A stretch of 64,000 bases of DNA from Lyngbya sp. PCC 8106 (GTDB lineage: Bacteria > Cyanobacteriota > Cyanobacteriia > Cyanobacteriales > Microcoleaceae), in NCBI RefSeq assembly GCF_000169095.1, contig NZ_AAVU01000004.1, positions 1-64,000 on the forward strand. Direction: 5' to 3'. The notes beneath the pieces are model-generated. The model saw nothing but the letters and a program-made list of their open reading frames with translations. It ran no database searches and had not been told where the DNA came from. How positions within the stretch are numbered: the first letter of the stretch is position 1; every line of letters starts with the position of its first letter. A program made the translations under genes and the position numbers. Positions 28,416 through 38,100 of the stretch are shown here, one piece after another.

Positions 28416-28532
28416 TCCTGGCATCGAGCTATTTTCCCAGGCAGCTACCCACCAAGTATCTTCGCCGTGTCAACGTTTCACATCCGAGTTCGGGATGGAT
28501 CGGTGTGGTTCCATCGAGCCATAGACACCAGA
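28416..28532 (-). rRNA. 5S ribosomal RNA, solitary copy
   Basis: Reading the minus strand from 28532, the sequence starts TCTGGTGTCTATGGCTCGAT and ends in ATAGCTCGATGCCAGGA. Between them lie the conserved loops GGAACCACACCGATCC, ATCCCGAACTCGG and ATGTGAAACG, and the two ends pair. The length of about 117 bases is normal for 5S. No 23S or 16S sequence lies upstream on the minus strand, because 28533-28960 holds only a promoter and unrelated sequence. This copy is therefore outside an rRNA operon. The sequence appears intact, and the promoter at 28601-28629 argues that it is expressed. Confidence 0.93.
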
Positions 28533-28600
28533 AAAGCTTTAAAATGCTTTCTTAGGTCTTTTGTGTTCGGGGTGTTTTTGTTTCCCTCGCACAATTAACC

Positions 28601-28629
28601 AATATAGAGCCTTTTTCTAAACTTGTCAA
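28601..28629 (-). promoter_or_regulatory. Strong promoter driving the solitary 5S rRNA
   Basis: On the minus strand, TTGACA (28629-28624) is separated by exactly 17 bases from TATATT (28606-28601). The predicted start would be about 60 bases before the 5S 5' end, leaving a short leader to be trimmed. The match to the vegetative sigma-factor consensus is close to ideal. Confidence 0.7.
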
Positions 28630-28714
28630 CCCTTTTTAGAAAAATTTTTCCGGTTCGTTGGTGCGCCTCAGCGCAGTGCGGGTGTTGGGTGTTGGATGAT
28701 AACGCAGACTGTAG

Positions 28715-28771
28715 GGTGTATCAGGGCGAAGATAGAGTAGTTAGATCTTAATGTTAACAACCTGATGCACC
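28715..28771. repeat. Second inverted repeat of the GGTGCGTCAG type
   Basis: GGTGTATCAGG (28715-28725) pairs with CCTGATGCACC (28761-28771) with one G-U pair. Layout and arm sequence resemble the repeat after carB at 3494-3539. The remainder of 28630-28960 shows no convincing gene. A 63-codon minus-strand frame there resembles nothing I know. Confidence 0.5.
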
Positions 28772-28960
28772 AAACTCAACGGATTGAACCTTTTAATCGA
28801 ATAGCGCACCCGGAAACTTCTCAAGACAATGATATCTAGTACCATCAGCGCGATACAGTGTGTGTTGAGCGTTAACTCCCCCCACTTCTTATTGAGTTCT
28901 CGACCAATATTTCTACGAAGTTTGTCAGGCATAAAGTTATTTTTATTGCATTCTTATTTA

Positions 28961-29698
28961 CTAATAAATGAGATAGGTTTCTACTCCATTAATTATAACA
29001 GAGCGTTTTTCCCGAGCTAATTTACCAATGCTGACCACAGCATAATGAAACATTCTATGATGATTTGGACATAAAATAACCACGTTGGAGGCATCTTGAG
29101 AACCTCCTTCAGAAAGAGGAACTAAATGATGTGCTTCAGCATAGTTATCTCCATTCTTTTGAATAAACGTAAAACCACAATCTTTGATTTGACAACATCC
29201 TTTATATTTGGTCTTGAGTTGATCTGTGATCTTCTGATACCGCTTAACTCTTTTAATCTGAATTTCTTCAGTTTCACTTGTACTCAAAACACCATCTTCT
29301 CTCAGTTGATCGAGATAATATTCAAACTGTTTTTGGTTTGGAAAGATAATCTCTTTTGCTCTTTCTATCGCTGCATTGGTTATTTGCGTAGACTTAACCT
29401 GTAAAATTTCTTGGCAAAGGTCTTTTAAATATTGTTCACCTTGCTCGGTTATTCGCCATTGATTTCTGATGGCATTATCTATGTAACCTTCGCAGACTAA
29501 ACCGTATCTAGCCCAGGCAAAATTATTCCTCCATCGTAGCTCGTTACGATTATCGCAAATTTCCAGGTCTTCTTGAGAAAAATTGATATACTGTCGAGAT
29601 TCAATATTATCTAATACAACTTGCTTACTTGCGCTTCCACCAACATCAACGATGGAAAGTAGAATCACAAATCTGTTTGTCTTTTCCTTATTGTTCAT
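28961..29698 (-). CDS. HNH endonuclease with N-terminal winged-helix-like domain
   Basis: The 245-residue protein ends in an HNH nuclease. CCQIKDCGF (zinc-binding cysteines) is followed by AEAHHLVPLSEGGSQDASNVVILCPNHHRMFHY, which contains the HH, N and H of the active site. The first roughly 95 residues (LLSIVDVGGSASKQVVLDNIES... WRITEQGEQYLKDL) resemble the Mrr N-terminal winged-helix DNA-binding fold. This pairing is typical of stand-alone, possibly modification-dependent, restriction nucleases. No methyltransferase gene is adjacent. A defence role is likely but unproven. Confidence 0.82.
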   Translation of the reverse strand: MNNKEKTNRFVILLSIVDVGGSASKQVVLDNIESRQYINFSQEDLEICDNRNELRWRNNFAWARYGLVCEGYIDNAIRNQWRITEQGEQYLKDLCQEILQVKSTQITNAAIERAKEIIFPNQKQFEYYLDQLREDGVLSTSETEEIQIKRVKRYQKITDQLKTKYKGCCQIKDCGFTFIQKNGDNYAEAHHLVPLSEGGSQDASNVVILCPNHHRMFHYAVVSIGKLAREKRSVIINGVETYLIY

Positions 29699-29834
29699 AA
29701 AAACAAAAGATGCTAATTTTAAATCAATCTGAACTTTTAATCTCTAGTTTAAACCAGCAAAGCAAGAAAAACAATTAGACACTAATTTCTAGTATAATCA
29801 AAGTAAACCCAATCATTAACTTTGACAAACACCG

Positions 29835-30044
29835 ATGAACCCAGAGTTATCACAACAATCTCATTTATTCACAAATCTAAAAGTGACACTTCTGTTAGAA
29901 ATATTGACATCAAGCCAAGTTTCGGCATTTGTAAAAGAGTTTCCTGACTGTCGAGTGAAAGCAGAAAAATGAGAAGCAGCGATCGCAAAAATTCAAGCAA
30001 CCTTTTTAGAGTCGATCCTTCCTATTGTTTGTAGAGGGTGTTAA
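29835..30044 (+). pseudogene. Possible small gene interrupted by an in-frame TGA
   Basis: An ATG at 29835 opens 45 codons ending KEFPDCRVKAEK and a TGA at 29970-29972. The same frame then continues for 23 codons (EAAIAKIQATFLESILPIVC...) to a TAA at 30042. The two parts read as one helical 69-residue peptide. I do not recognise it. It may be chance in this 429-base gap, which otherwise holds nothing I can identify. Confidence 0.2.
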
Positions 30045-30127
30045 GCGTGTATCAATATATTTTAGATATTGAATATTTTAGATACTGATTCCGTCTTACT
30101 AATTCTCTAAAATCCTCAAGGAGCATT

Positions 30128-30892
30128 ATGTTTGAAAAGTTTGATTTGCCCCAACCCCCGACGTTTGAGACGATTGAAGCTGAACGTCAACACCGTAAAC
30201 AACGGTTAGCCGCAGCGTTACGTTTATTTGCTCATTATGGCTTTGATGAAGGCGTAGCGGGACACATTACCGCTCGTGACCCCGAATGGCCGGATTTATT
30301 TTGGGTGAACCCGTTTGGGATGTATTTTGGTCAGATTCGGGTTTCAGATTTACTCTTGGTGAATCAAAAAGGGGAAGTGGTTCAAGGCGATAAACCCGTT
30401 AACGCGGCGGCGTTTGCGATACATTCCCAAATCCATCAAGCTAGACCCGATGTGGTGGCAGCAGCCCACGCTCATTCAATATATGGGAAGGCTTGGTCTT
30501 GTTTGGGGCGACGACTTGACCCTTTAACTCAAGATGCCTGTGCTTTTTATCAAGATCATGCTTTATTTGATGATTATACCGGAGTTGTGCTTGATCTCTC
30601 GGAAGGGAAACGGATTGCTGAAACGCTTGGTGAACGCAAAGCGGTTATTCTCCGCAATCATGGTTTACTTACCGTTGGTCATACTGTTGATGAAGCGGCG
30701 TGGTGGTTTATTACCATGGAACGGTCAGCCCAGGCGCAATTGATGGCAGAAGCCGCAGGGAAACCAATATTAATTGAACCGGATGTTGCCAGTTTAACTT
30801 ACAGTCAGATTGGCAGTCATTTTATGGGTTGGTTTAGTTTTCAGTCTTTGTATGACAAGATTGTGCGTCAGCAACCGGATTTGTTAGAGTAA
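30128..30892 (+). CDS. Class II aldolase/adducin family protein
   Basis: The 254-residue protein has the metal-binding histidines of the class II aldolase fold: AAAHAHSIYGKAWS (about residue 115) and LRNHGLLTVGHTVDEAAWWF (about 177-196). The N-terminal LAAALRLFAHYGFDEGVAGHITARDP gives the glycine loop for phosphate binding. Members cleave sugar phosphates such as fuculose- or ribulose-phosphate, but many cyanobacterial and fungal homologues have unknown substrates. A GGAG site precedes the ATG. Its 3' end overlaps the convergent ligase-like gene by 59 bases. Confidence 0.88.
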   Translation: MFEKFDLPQPPTFETIEAERQHRKQRLAAALRLFAHYGFDEGVAGHITARDPEWPDLFWVNPFGMYFGQIRVSDLLLVNQKGEVVQGDKPVNAAAFAIHSQIHQARPDVVAAAHAHSIYGKAWSCLGRRLDPLTQDACAFYQDHALFDDYTGVVLDLSEGKRIAETLGERKAVILRNHGLLTVGHTVDEAAWWFITMERSAQAQLMAEAAGKPILIEPDVASLTYSQIGSHFMGWFSFQSLYDKIVRQQPDLLE

Positions 30893-32168
30893 ATTGTTGA
30901 GTATTGCCATAAATGGCGGCGAGTAATATCCATCCCAAGGTATTTACTCGGAAATCATACAACGTTACATCTAACAAATTAAACAACACACAAGCCCCAA
31001 ATGCCAGTCCATAACTGAAGAAAATTAATCGGTCTTGAGGGGGAATTTTTTGTTTAATTCCGAGTTGAACAGCTTGGGCTAAAATCCAACCGATAATACT
31101 TAAAAAGAGTAAAGTTGCAGGAATTCCCACTTCAGCCGTCATCATTAAAAACAAGTTGTGAGGATGACCCATCCAAACGTTCATCTTGCTTTCGTAGAGG
31201 GCGGTAAAGTTTCGCAAACCCCAACCGGTTAAAGGTTTTTGTTGGGTGAGGTTCCAGGCGAATTTCCATTGAGTGATGCGAAGTGTTTCAACGGGACGTT
31301 CAAAGTTTTGGTCGGTCAGACGTTCCCAAAAATAAGCTGGAACAATGACTCTTAAACCTTTTTGAATCGGAGAAGGAGCAAATGCAGCCCCAAAAATAGC
31401 TGTGACTCCAGCAATCACTAATCCTAACACAATCCACCATCCCAAATAAACCGCATAAGCGACACTGGAAAATACCATCAGTCCCCAAGCGTTGCGGGAG
31501 TTGGTGAAAATTAGGGCAATTGTTACGCCGAACAAAGCGATGATTAAAACCGTTAAAAAGGAGGGTTTAGGATAGAGTTTTTCGTCGGGTTTAAACTTCC
31601 AAAACGGTAGCCGTTCGATGAATAATCCCAGTCCCAAAATTAAGACAATTAAAAGATAAACGGCTAAAATATTAGCGTACATAAAGACGGAAGACATTCT
31701 ATCAGGAGGGCTACCATTGAGAACGATAACCCAACCGAAAAAGCCTCTTAATTGTTCAATTCCTGACCATCCGAGAAATTGTTGACCTAAACCTAAAATT
31801 ACAACGGGAATAGAGGGAATAATTAAAATCCAAGCAATTTGGCGGAGTTGAGTCGGGGTTTGAATTAAGGTGTTAAATCCCGCAAAAACAAAAAAATAGG
31901 GTAAAAAGTTAGATAATCCAATGAAGGCTTCGGAAGTATTTTCTGCCAAAGTTGCCATTAAAATCAGTAACAGACTTAAAACGATTAAAGCCTGATGAAC
32001 GGGTTGATTAATAATGGGTTTAAATTTCTTTGTCCAGGTGATAATAGCCGCCAAAACTATCATAATTCCGCCCCAAGTTGGCAGGAGTGGAAATAGAAAT
32101 AATCCGACTTGAAATAAATTCCAAAGCCCTTGTAGTTTGGGTTCAGGATGTCGAGTGAGAACAGACAC
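30834..32168 (-). CDS. O-antigen ligase / polymerase family membrane protein
   Basis: The 444-residue protein has about ten hydrophobic helices. The Wzy_C family core is RITQWKFAWNLTQQKPLTGWGLRNFTALYES followed by GHPHNLFLMMTAEVGIPATLLF (about residues 295-360), which includes the conserved Arg and His of the periplasmic loop. It resembles the polymerase at 10948-12330 only in general features and is probably a separate ligase or polymerase, such as the cyanobacterial bicarbonate-transporter-like IctB group. The start is GTG at 32168; a later start is possible. It overlaps the aldolase-like gene tail to tail. Confidence 0.75.
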   Translation of the reverse strand: MSVLTRHPEPKLQGLWNLFQVGLFLFPLLPTWGGIMIVLAAIITWTKKFKPIINQPVHQALIVLSLLLILMATLAENTSEAFIGLSNFLPYFFVFAGFNTLIQTPTQLRQIAWILIIPSIPVVILGLGQQFLGWSGIEQLRGFFGWVIVLNGSPPDRMSSVFMYANILAVYLLIVLILGLGLFIERLPFWKFKPDEKLYPKPSFLTVLIIALFGVTIALIFTNSRNAWGLMVFSSVAYAVYLGWWIVLGLVIAGVTAIFGAAFAPSPIQKGLRVIVPAYFWERLTDQNFERPVETLRITQWKFAWNLTQQKPLTGWGLRNFTALYESKMNVWMGHPHNLFLMMTAEVGIPATLLFLSIIGWILAQAVQLGIKQKIPPQDRLIFFSYGLAFGACVLFNLLDVTLYDFRVNTLGWILLAAIYGNTQQFTLTNPVADAQSCHTKTEN

Positions 32169-32185
32169 AGTAGTTTGTTGTTAGG

Positions 32186-32320
32186 GAGGTGGGGTGCAGG
32201 GGGAGATGGGTAACGGATGGGTTGTTGGTGGGTTTTTTGGGTTAATGCTTTTGGGAACGGATGGGTTATCGGTGGGGTTACGGGGGAGGTGGGGAGGTGG
32301 GGAGTTGCTGTGTTCAGGAG
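32186..32320. repeat. G-rich low-complexity tract with a 21-base direct repeat
   Basis: The plus strand is rich in GGTGGGGAGG and GATGGG. An imperfect direct repeat of about 21 bases starting AACGGATGGGTT occurs at 32212-32232 and 32256-32276, with two or three differences. On the minus strand this is the same CTCCCCATC style as 40-116. Frames across it are low-complexity artefacts. It fills the gap between the YaaW-family and ligase-like genes. Confidence 0.6.
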
Positions 32321-32388
32321 GAAAGAAGCCATCGAAAAAACTCTTGCCCCGTAACCCTTTCCCCTTGCCTTTTGCATGATTGCCTTTT

Positions 32389-33237
32389 TTAAACAACAGG
32401 TTCCCAAGCCCAGTCTGAACGTGTTAGGCGAATTTGTGCCAAAGTAAAAATTGTGGGAATAATTCGGGCATAATTGGTTGAGATAGTTTTCCAACCGACA
32501 TCGGCGACAAACCAAGTCCACAATACCGGGCCAAGAAACGCAAATACACTGCGAGTTGTACCATAACGGGCTGCACTCACGGCCATTCCTCGTTTTGCCA
32601 TCTGCACGGTAACATAACCTTGGAACTGGGTGGCGGCAGTCGTACTCCCTTGAACGATAGCTTGTTTTGCCATCTGGTATTTGGCAAAATGTAGGGCAAA
32701 CTGACGGGCGAGTTGTTGCAACACCATTGGTTGTACAATCGTACTCACTGCAATTGCACTTCCCGCTTTCAAAAGAAAACCTAATGGGTCTTTTTGAGCA
32801 GATAAAGGCAGGGGTTGAGCGGAGTCGGACTGAGCCAGAGCATGACTAATGCGTTGAGTTAAAGCTTGTTGTTCGGAAGCGGGTAAACGTTTCCAAGCCC
32901 GTCCTAATAAGAATAAAAAGATTTCAGCTTCTAAGTCAGTCGTTGAGAGATTTTTGGAATAGGATATTTTCAGATACCGACAGACTTGAACTAAAGCTTG
33001 ACGATAACTGATTTGGTGAGTGCGTCCTCTCAACACGGTGAGTCCGTCTGCGGCTAAATAGCGAAATCGTTGTTCGAGTGCATCTAGACAGGCTTCATGG
33101 TCACGACTTTGAACATCAATGGGTTGAGGGGTGTTGAAGTAGTCTAAGGGATTAAACCGACGGCTAAACAGCAGTTCAGTTAGTTGTTGCAACTCCTCTT
33201 CGGTTGCGAGTTCCAATGCTCCTCTGAGTTCATCCAA
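32389..33237 (-). CDS. YaaW family protein (UPF0174)
   Basis: From the TTG at 33237 the product is 282 residues. The start is set by an AGGAGGGG ribosome-binding site ten bases upstream, which would lie inside the coding region if a TTG at 33261 were used. The N-terminus LDELRGALELATEEELQQLTELLF and the C-terminal LGPVLWTWFVADVGWKTISTNYARIIPTIFTLAQIRLTR match the YaaW family. These are conserved proteins of unknown function in enteric bacteria and cyanobacteria. A hydrophobic stretch near residues 150-185 may touch membrane. Confidence 0.78.
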   Translation of the reverse strand: MDELRGALELATEEELQQLTELLFSRRFNPLDYFNTPQPIDVQSRDHEACLDALEQRFRYLAADGLTVLRGRTHQISYRQALVQVCRYLKISYSKNLSTTDLEAEIFLFLLGRAWKRLPASEQQALTQRISHALAQSDSAQPLPLSAQKDPLGFLLKAGSAIAVSTIVQPMVLQQLARQFALHFAKYQMAKQAIVQGSTTAATQFQGYVTVQMAKRGMAVSAARYGTTRSVFAFLGPVLWTWFVADVGWKTISTNYARIIPTIFTLAQIRLTRSDWAWEPVV

Positions 33238-33327
33238 GATTGTTCCCCTCCTAGCCAGCAAATTACCTATAGTGTATATTTTACTGGGATTTTGGGCAGA
33301 AAAGGAAAACTGAAGCTTGTGAGTAAG

Positions 33328-34287
33328 CTAAAATCCCTTTTGTCGAGCCTCAACCATCATTCGGACAATATCGGGTAGTTTATACTGGGCTTGCCATCCT
33401 AATTTTTCTTGGGCTTTGGCAGGGTTCGCCCGACCGACTGCAATATCTGTTGGTCGATACAAACTTTGGTCTGTTTCTAGATAATCTTCCCAGTTTAGAC
33501 CGACACAAGTAAAGGCTTCGACAACAAAATCTTGTAATGCGGAGGTTTTCCCGGTGGCAATTACATAATCATCGGGTTCGTCATGCTGTAGCATTTTGTA
33601 CATGGCTTCCACATATTCCGGCGCCCAACCCCAATCTCGTCGGACGGAAATTTCGCCCAAATAGAGTTTTTCTGTACTGCCTTGGGCGATTCTACAGGCC
33701 GTTGTAATGATTTTTTGGGTCACAAATCGTTCGGGTCGCAGGGGAGATTCATGGTTAAATAAGATACCTGAACAGGCAAATAAACCGTAGGCTTCTCGAT
33801 AATTAGCGACTTCCCAAAAGGCGGCGGACTTAGCAACAGCGTAGGGACTGCGAGGACGAAAGGGGGTATTTTCATCGGCGGCTAATTCGCCTGTATTCCC
33901 GAAACATTCACTTGAACCTGCGTTGTAAAGTTTGATGTCTGCCCCAGTAAACCGAATGGCTTCTAACAGGTTTAAAGTTCCAGTTGCAATGCTTTCGAGG
34001 GTTTCTACGGGTTGGTTGAAGGAAAGACCGACTGAACTTTGGGCAGCTAGGTTGTAGACTTCATTGGGTTTAACTTTTGTCAGGACTTGCAATACACTCC
34101 GAAAGTCCGTCAAGCTCATAGATTCGAGTTTAACTTGTTCTCGGATGCCTAAGCGAGATAAGTTTTGAAAGGATGACATTTGAGCATCCCGTGAGGTGCC
34201 ACAAACCGAGTAGCCATTTTTTAATAAAAAATCAGCGAGATAAGCACCATCTTGTCCTGATATTCCACAAATTAAAGCAGTTTTCAT
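33328..34287 (-). CDS. gmd: GDP-mannose 4,6-dehydratase
   Basis: The 319-residue short-chain dehydrogenase/reductase converts GDP-D-mannose to GDP-4-keto-6-deoxymannose, the precursor of GDP-fucose, GDP-rhamnose and related sugars. The NADP-binding start is CGISGQDGAYLADFLL (7-22). The catalytic GSSECFG (124-130) and Tyr149-x3-Lys153 (SPYAVAKSAA) are all present, as is the RRDWGWAPEYVEAMYKML segment. It is slightly shorter than enterobacterial Gmd. No GDP-fucose synthase or rhamnose reductase is in the window. The product would feed the broken GT11-like gene, if that used GDP-fucose, and the other transferases. Confidence 0.93.
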   Translation of the reverse strand: MKTALICGISGQDGAYLADFLLKNGYSVCGTSRDAQMSSFQNLSRLGIREQVKLESMSLTDFRSVLQVLTKVKPNEVYNLAAQSSVGLSFNQPVETLESIATGTLNLLEAIRFTGADIKLYNAGSSECFGNTGELAADENTPFRPRSPYAVAKSAAFWEVANYREAYGLFACSGILFNHESPLRPERFVTQKIITTACRIAQGSTEKLYLGEISVRRDWGWAPEYVEAMYKMLQHDEPDDYVIATGKTSALQDFVVEAFTCVGLNWEDYLETDQSLYRPTDIAVGRANPAKAQEKLGWQAQYKLPDIVRMMVEARQKGF

Positions 34288-34363
34288 ACTATTTCCTCAA
34301 AGTCAGCCGACTTGGATATGTTCCTAACTTCATTCACTCCTATTTGTTATCCCTAGATTACTT

Positions 34364-35086
34364 TTATAATTGTGACATATCAATTCCCCTTTCTCTCAAC
34401 TGTTGTTTCAATTGTTCGAGTTGTTGTTCTGCGAGTTCTGCCCGTTGGCGTTCAACTTCTGCTATTTCTTCCGTTGTTGGCAGGAGAACTCCTTCCAATG
34501 TTGCCCACCTCAACCAAACGGTATTAATCTCTCGATAACTGCCCGACCATTTGATTAATGCTAAGTTTAATTCTTGACTAATTAAACGGCCATCTTCGTC
34601 TGGTTCAAGGGGTTGATAAACGCTACCTTGTAAGCGAAATCCCTGAAAATCTTCGGGGTTAAAGGGATCATACCAAAAATATTCTGGGACTCGCATTCGA
34701 GATTGATAAATCTGTTTTTTTTCGGTTTTATCACGGTTAAGGGTACTTTCAGATAACAGTTCAATCACAATATCTGGCCCTTTTCCTTCTTCCCAAATCA
34801 CCCAACTTTTCCGTTCAGTGCGGGGAACATCTAAAACAACAAATACATCTGGCCCCCGAAAGTCTTGGTTGCGAACTTGCTCCAGGCTAAAGTAAACAAA
34901 CATATTACCTGCAACATAGGCATTTTGCTGTTTTAGTCTTTCCCAAAGGGGATTAATCAACAAATCAGATTGATGTTTATGACGTTCAGTTTCCATGGGT
35001 ATCCCATCATCACAGGGAAGTTCGTCTTGAGTGGGAGGTAGAGCAATTACCGGATATTTTTCTTCTATAAGTTGAGGGTCTGACAT
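34364..35086 (-). CDS. Uma2 family protein (DUF820 putative endonuclease)
   Basis: The 240-residue protein has the Uma2/DUF820 PD-(D/E)XK-like core: VYFSLEQVRNQDFRGPDVFVVLDV, then GKGPDIVIELLSESTLNRDKTEKKQIYQSRMRVPEYFWYDP. The acidic residues and the DKxxKxxxYxxxGVxEYW-like motif are recognisable, although it reads EKKQIYQSRMRVPEYFWYD. The C-terminus is a charged coiled coil (EEIAEVERQRAELAEQQLEQLKQQ). These genes are present in dozens of copies in filamentous cyanobacteria. Their biological role is unknown. Confidence 0.88.
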   Translation of the reverse strand: MSDPQLIEEKYPVIALPPTQDELPCDDGIPMETERHKHQSDLLINPLWERLKQQNAYVAGNMFVYFSLEQVRNQDFRGPDVFVVLDVPRTERKSWVIWEEGKGPDIVIELLSESTLNRDKTEKKQIYQSRMRVPEYFWYDPFNPEDFQGFRLQGSVYQPLEPDEDGRLISQELNLALIKWSGSYREINTVWLRWATLEGVLLPTTEEIAEVERQRAELAEQQLEQLKQQLRERGIDMSQL

Positions 35087-35126
35087 TATAGTAACTTCCG
35101 TTTATATCCCACTTTATTGTAACACT

Positions 35127-38100
35127 TTACCCCGGCATTCCCAAGTCATTTTCTAAAATAAATTTCCAAGCAGAATATTTACTCAAGTCTTCGATATTTA
35201 AGGGTTCTCCTTTTTGTTGAGACAAGCGAGAAAAATCATCAATCCAATCTAATATGATTTCTGTTGCAAATAACTGGGGAGCAGTTTTTAAGGCTTGCTG
35301 AAGATAGAATTTCATTTGTTCTTCATTTCCTTGATGATAGCAATTCCAAGCATTCCAAACTTGACAGGCGTAGTTCAGGCGTTGATTGATTTTTTGAACC
35401 CCTTTTTTGACGTGGTGTAAATCTGCAAAATCGTTTTTATTTTCGTCTAATAATACGTGCTGAATCACTTCTAAGGTTTGTTTGAGCATTCGTTCTTCTT
35501 TAAAGAGTTGTTCGGCTCTTTGTTTAGCAGATTGACCTTTTTGTTGTCTCAATTCAGGATTAATTGCCCAATCTTTTAAGGTTTGAACTAAGACGGTTAC
35601 TGTGTCTTCTGGATTAATATTTGGGTCAGGTAAAAGTTGACCTGTATCTCCTAAACCTTCGGGAATTCCGCCCGCAGCCGAGGCGATAATTGGTAAACCT
35701 TTAGCCATCGCTTCCATAATCGCAAAAGAGGGTGCGGCTTCAGCTAAAGAGGTTAAAATAAAAATATCACAAGCGTCTAACCAGTCGGGAATATCCCAAC
35801 GTTGTCCTAAGAATTTGACTTGATTACTAACCCCAAGTTCTTGTACTTTTTCTTTGAGTTCAGGTTCGAGATTATGATCACTTCCTTGACCTGTTCCTGC
35901 CCAAACAAAGTATAATTTATCCCAGATAGAAGTGTGTTTTAATTGAGCAATCGCTTCGAGTTGATAACGATGTCCTTTAATCGGAGCAAGTCTCGCCGAA
36001 GTAAAACAGATAATTCCGTCTTCTGGAATGCCTATTTCTTGACGCAAACGTTGGCGAGTTGAGGAGTTTGGCGGTGAAAAATATTTCTCTGAACGCCCAT
36101 AATAAATCACATTTCCTTTGTTTTTCGGGAGTTTAAACTGTTCATGGAGGATGTTTAAATGTTCTTTAGCTGCGACATTAACGGCTTTGGCTAAACCGTA
36201 TTGATATAAGACACCTTCGACGTAAGGAATATTATCTCCCATTGAAAAATCTTTGTGTTCAGGAGTGGCTAAACCCAAAGCAATCATATAGGGAATATTC
36301 TGTTGAATGGCGACTTGTTTTGCAGCAAAATGGGAGAACGGCCAACCATCACTAAAAATAATTAAATCTGGCTGTAATTTGGCATAAATTTCGTCCGCAT
36401 CTTTCGTATTTCTCAGAATTCTTGATAAGTCTTGACTGGTACTATAGTCTAGCCAATGTTGTTGAATGCCTAATTGTTTTTCTTGTTCAACTAACGGGCT
36501 GGAATGTTGAGGACGAATAGCGGTTACTTGATGTCCCATTTTCGCTAAATTACACAGAATGAAATGATCATATTGAGCTAAACCCCCAATTCCTGGATCA
36601 TCTGTATTCATTAAGATAATACGTTTTTTTGAAGATGATTTTTGATGGGTATAAAAAGAAGTTTTACTCATCAAGTGAGTAACGGCTTGTTGCCATTCTG
36701 GAGATTTCATTAATTTTTGATCATTAAAGGATTCGCCATATTCAGCCGAAATGTTTCTAAAAGCATCTATCCAATGGGTGAGAATATTAGCTTTAAAATC
36801 AGAGGTATAGTCTAAGGATTTTTTTAAACAATAAGTTACAAATTTAAGATGACTATCTCGATACATTCGCCATGCAAACCATACCCAACGTTGATAATGT
36901 TCTTTCTGTTTTAACTGTTGAATATTTTTGGGAAGATCTCGTCTATTAAAAAACTGATTCATCAAAAGTTCGGTGTTTTTAATCACTCTTTCCCCTCCAG
37001 ACATTAAGTTACAATCATGTTGACGATATCCTGCATGAAGTTGTTTAACCCAAACGGCTTTACACCCCATTAAAGCCAAACGAAGAACAAAATCTAAATC
37101 TTCTGTTGGGGGATAAGAATGATCAAATCCTCCTACTTTTTTCCAACAAATTTTTCGTATCATTAAAGCACTTGGACGAACACATTTATGCAAAACCCAA
37201 GTTTCTAGGTTAAGTTCGGGTGCATTTTTCCACGGAAGGACATCAACTAAGTTTTCACCTGTTTTATTCACAACCATCCAACCACTTTGTACTAAATCAA
37301 TTGTTGCATCTTGTTCAAAAACTTTAACCTGTTCTGCTAACTTATTCGGGGTAAAAAAGTCATCTCCATCCAGAAAGGCTAATAATTCTCCTTGAGCGAT
37401 TTGACAACCCTTGTTTCTCGCTTTTGCAGCACCTTGATTAGATTGATAAACATATTGAATTATATCTAAGTATGGACTTAAAATGTTTTTAGTATTATCA
37501 GTAGAACCATCATCGATTACAATCACTTCATAATCAGTATAGGTTTGTTCTAATACACTTTTAACCGCTTGTTCAATATAATTTTCACAGTTGTAAGCAG
37601 GAATTATTACACTAACTTTGGGAAGATTAGAAGGAAGAAGACTAGAAATCAGTTGTTGCCATTGGGGTAATTTTCTAAAGGATTCTAGGTGCAGTTGATA
37701 ACCGTAGGCTTGACAATTTCCACTAAACCGTTTAATCCAATCAGAAATTACAATCGGTATTGTGTCGGAAGTATAGGCTAAAGATTTATGGAGAAATTCA
37801 GCCATAGATTGATAATGATTGGTATGATAAAGATGCCAAGCTAACCAAGTTAATTCTTCATAACGAGCAGGCTTTTCCAGTTGAATCACCGCATCAGATA
37901 ACCCTTTTTGACTAAAAAAGTTATTTTGAGCGACAATTACAGTTTCAGCACGTTCAACTGCTTTTTGATGAGAAACAGTTTGATGATGTTGTCGATATTC
38001 AACAGTTATTTTTGGCAACCAAATAGCCTGACATCCTCTAGCAGCTAATTGCCACACAAATTCAGCATCATCAACTCCATTAAACCGAGAATTAAACCCG

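Noticed and set aside
28741..28932. Minus-strand 63-codon frame near the solitary 5S
   Set aside because: It has no family resemblance and overlaps the inverted repeat at 28715-28771, so it is not convincing as a gene.
32060..32521. Long minus-strand frame across the G-rich tract
   Set aside because: Its product is Pro/His-rich low complexity caused by the C-rich repeat, and it overlaps two well-supported genes in another frame.
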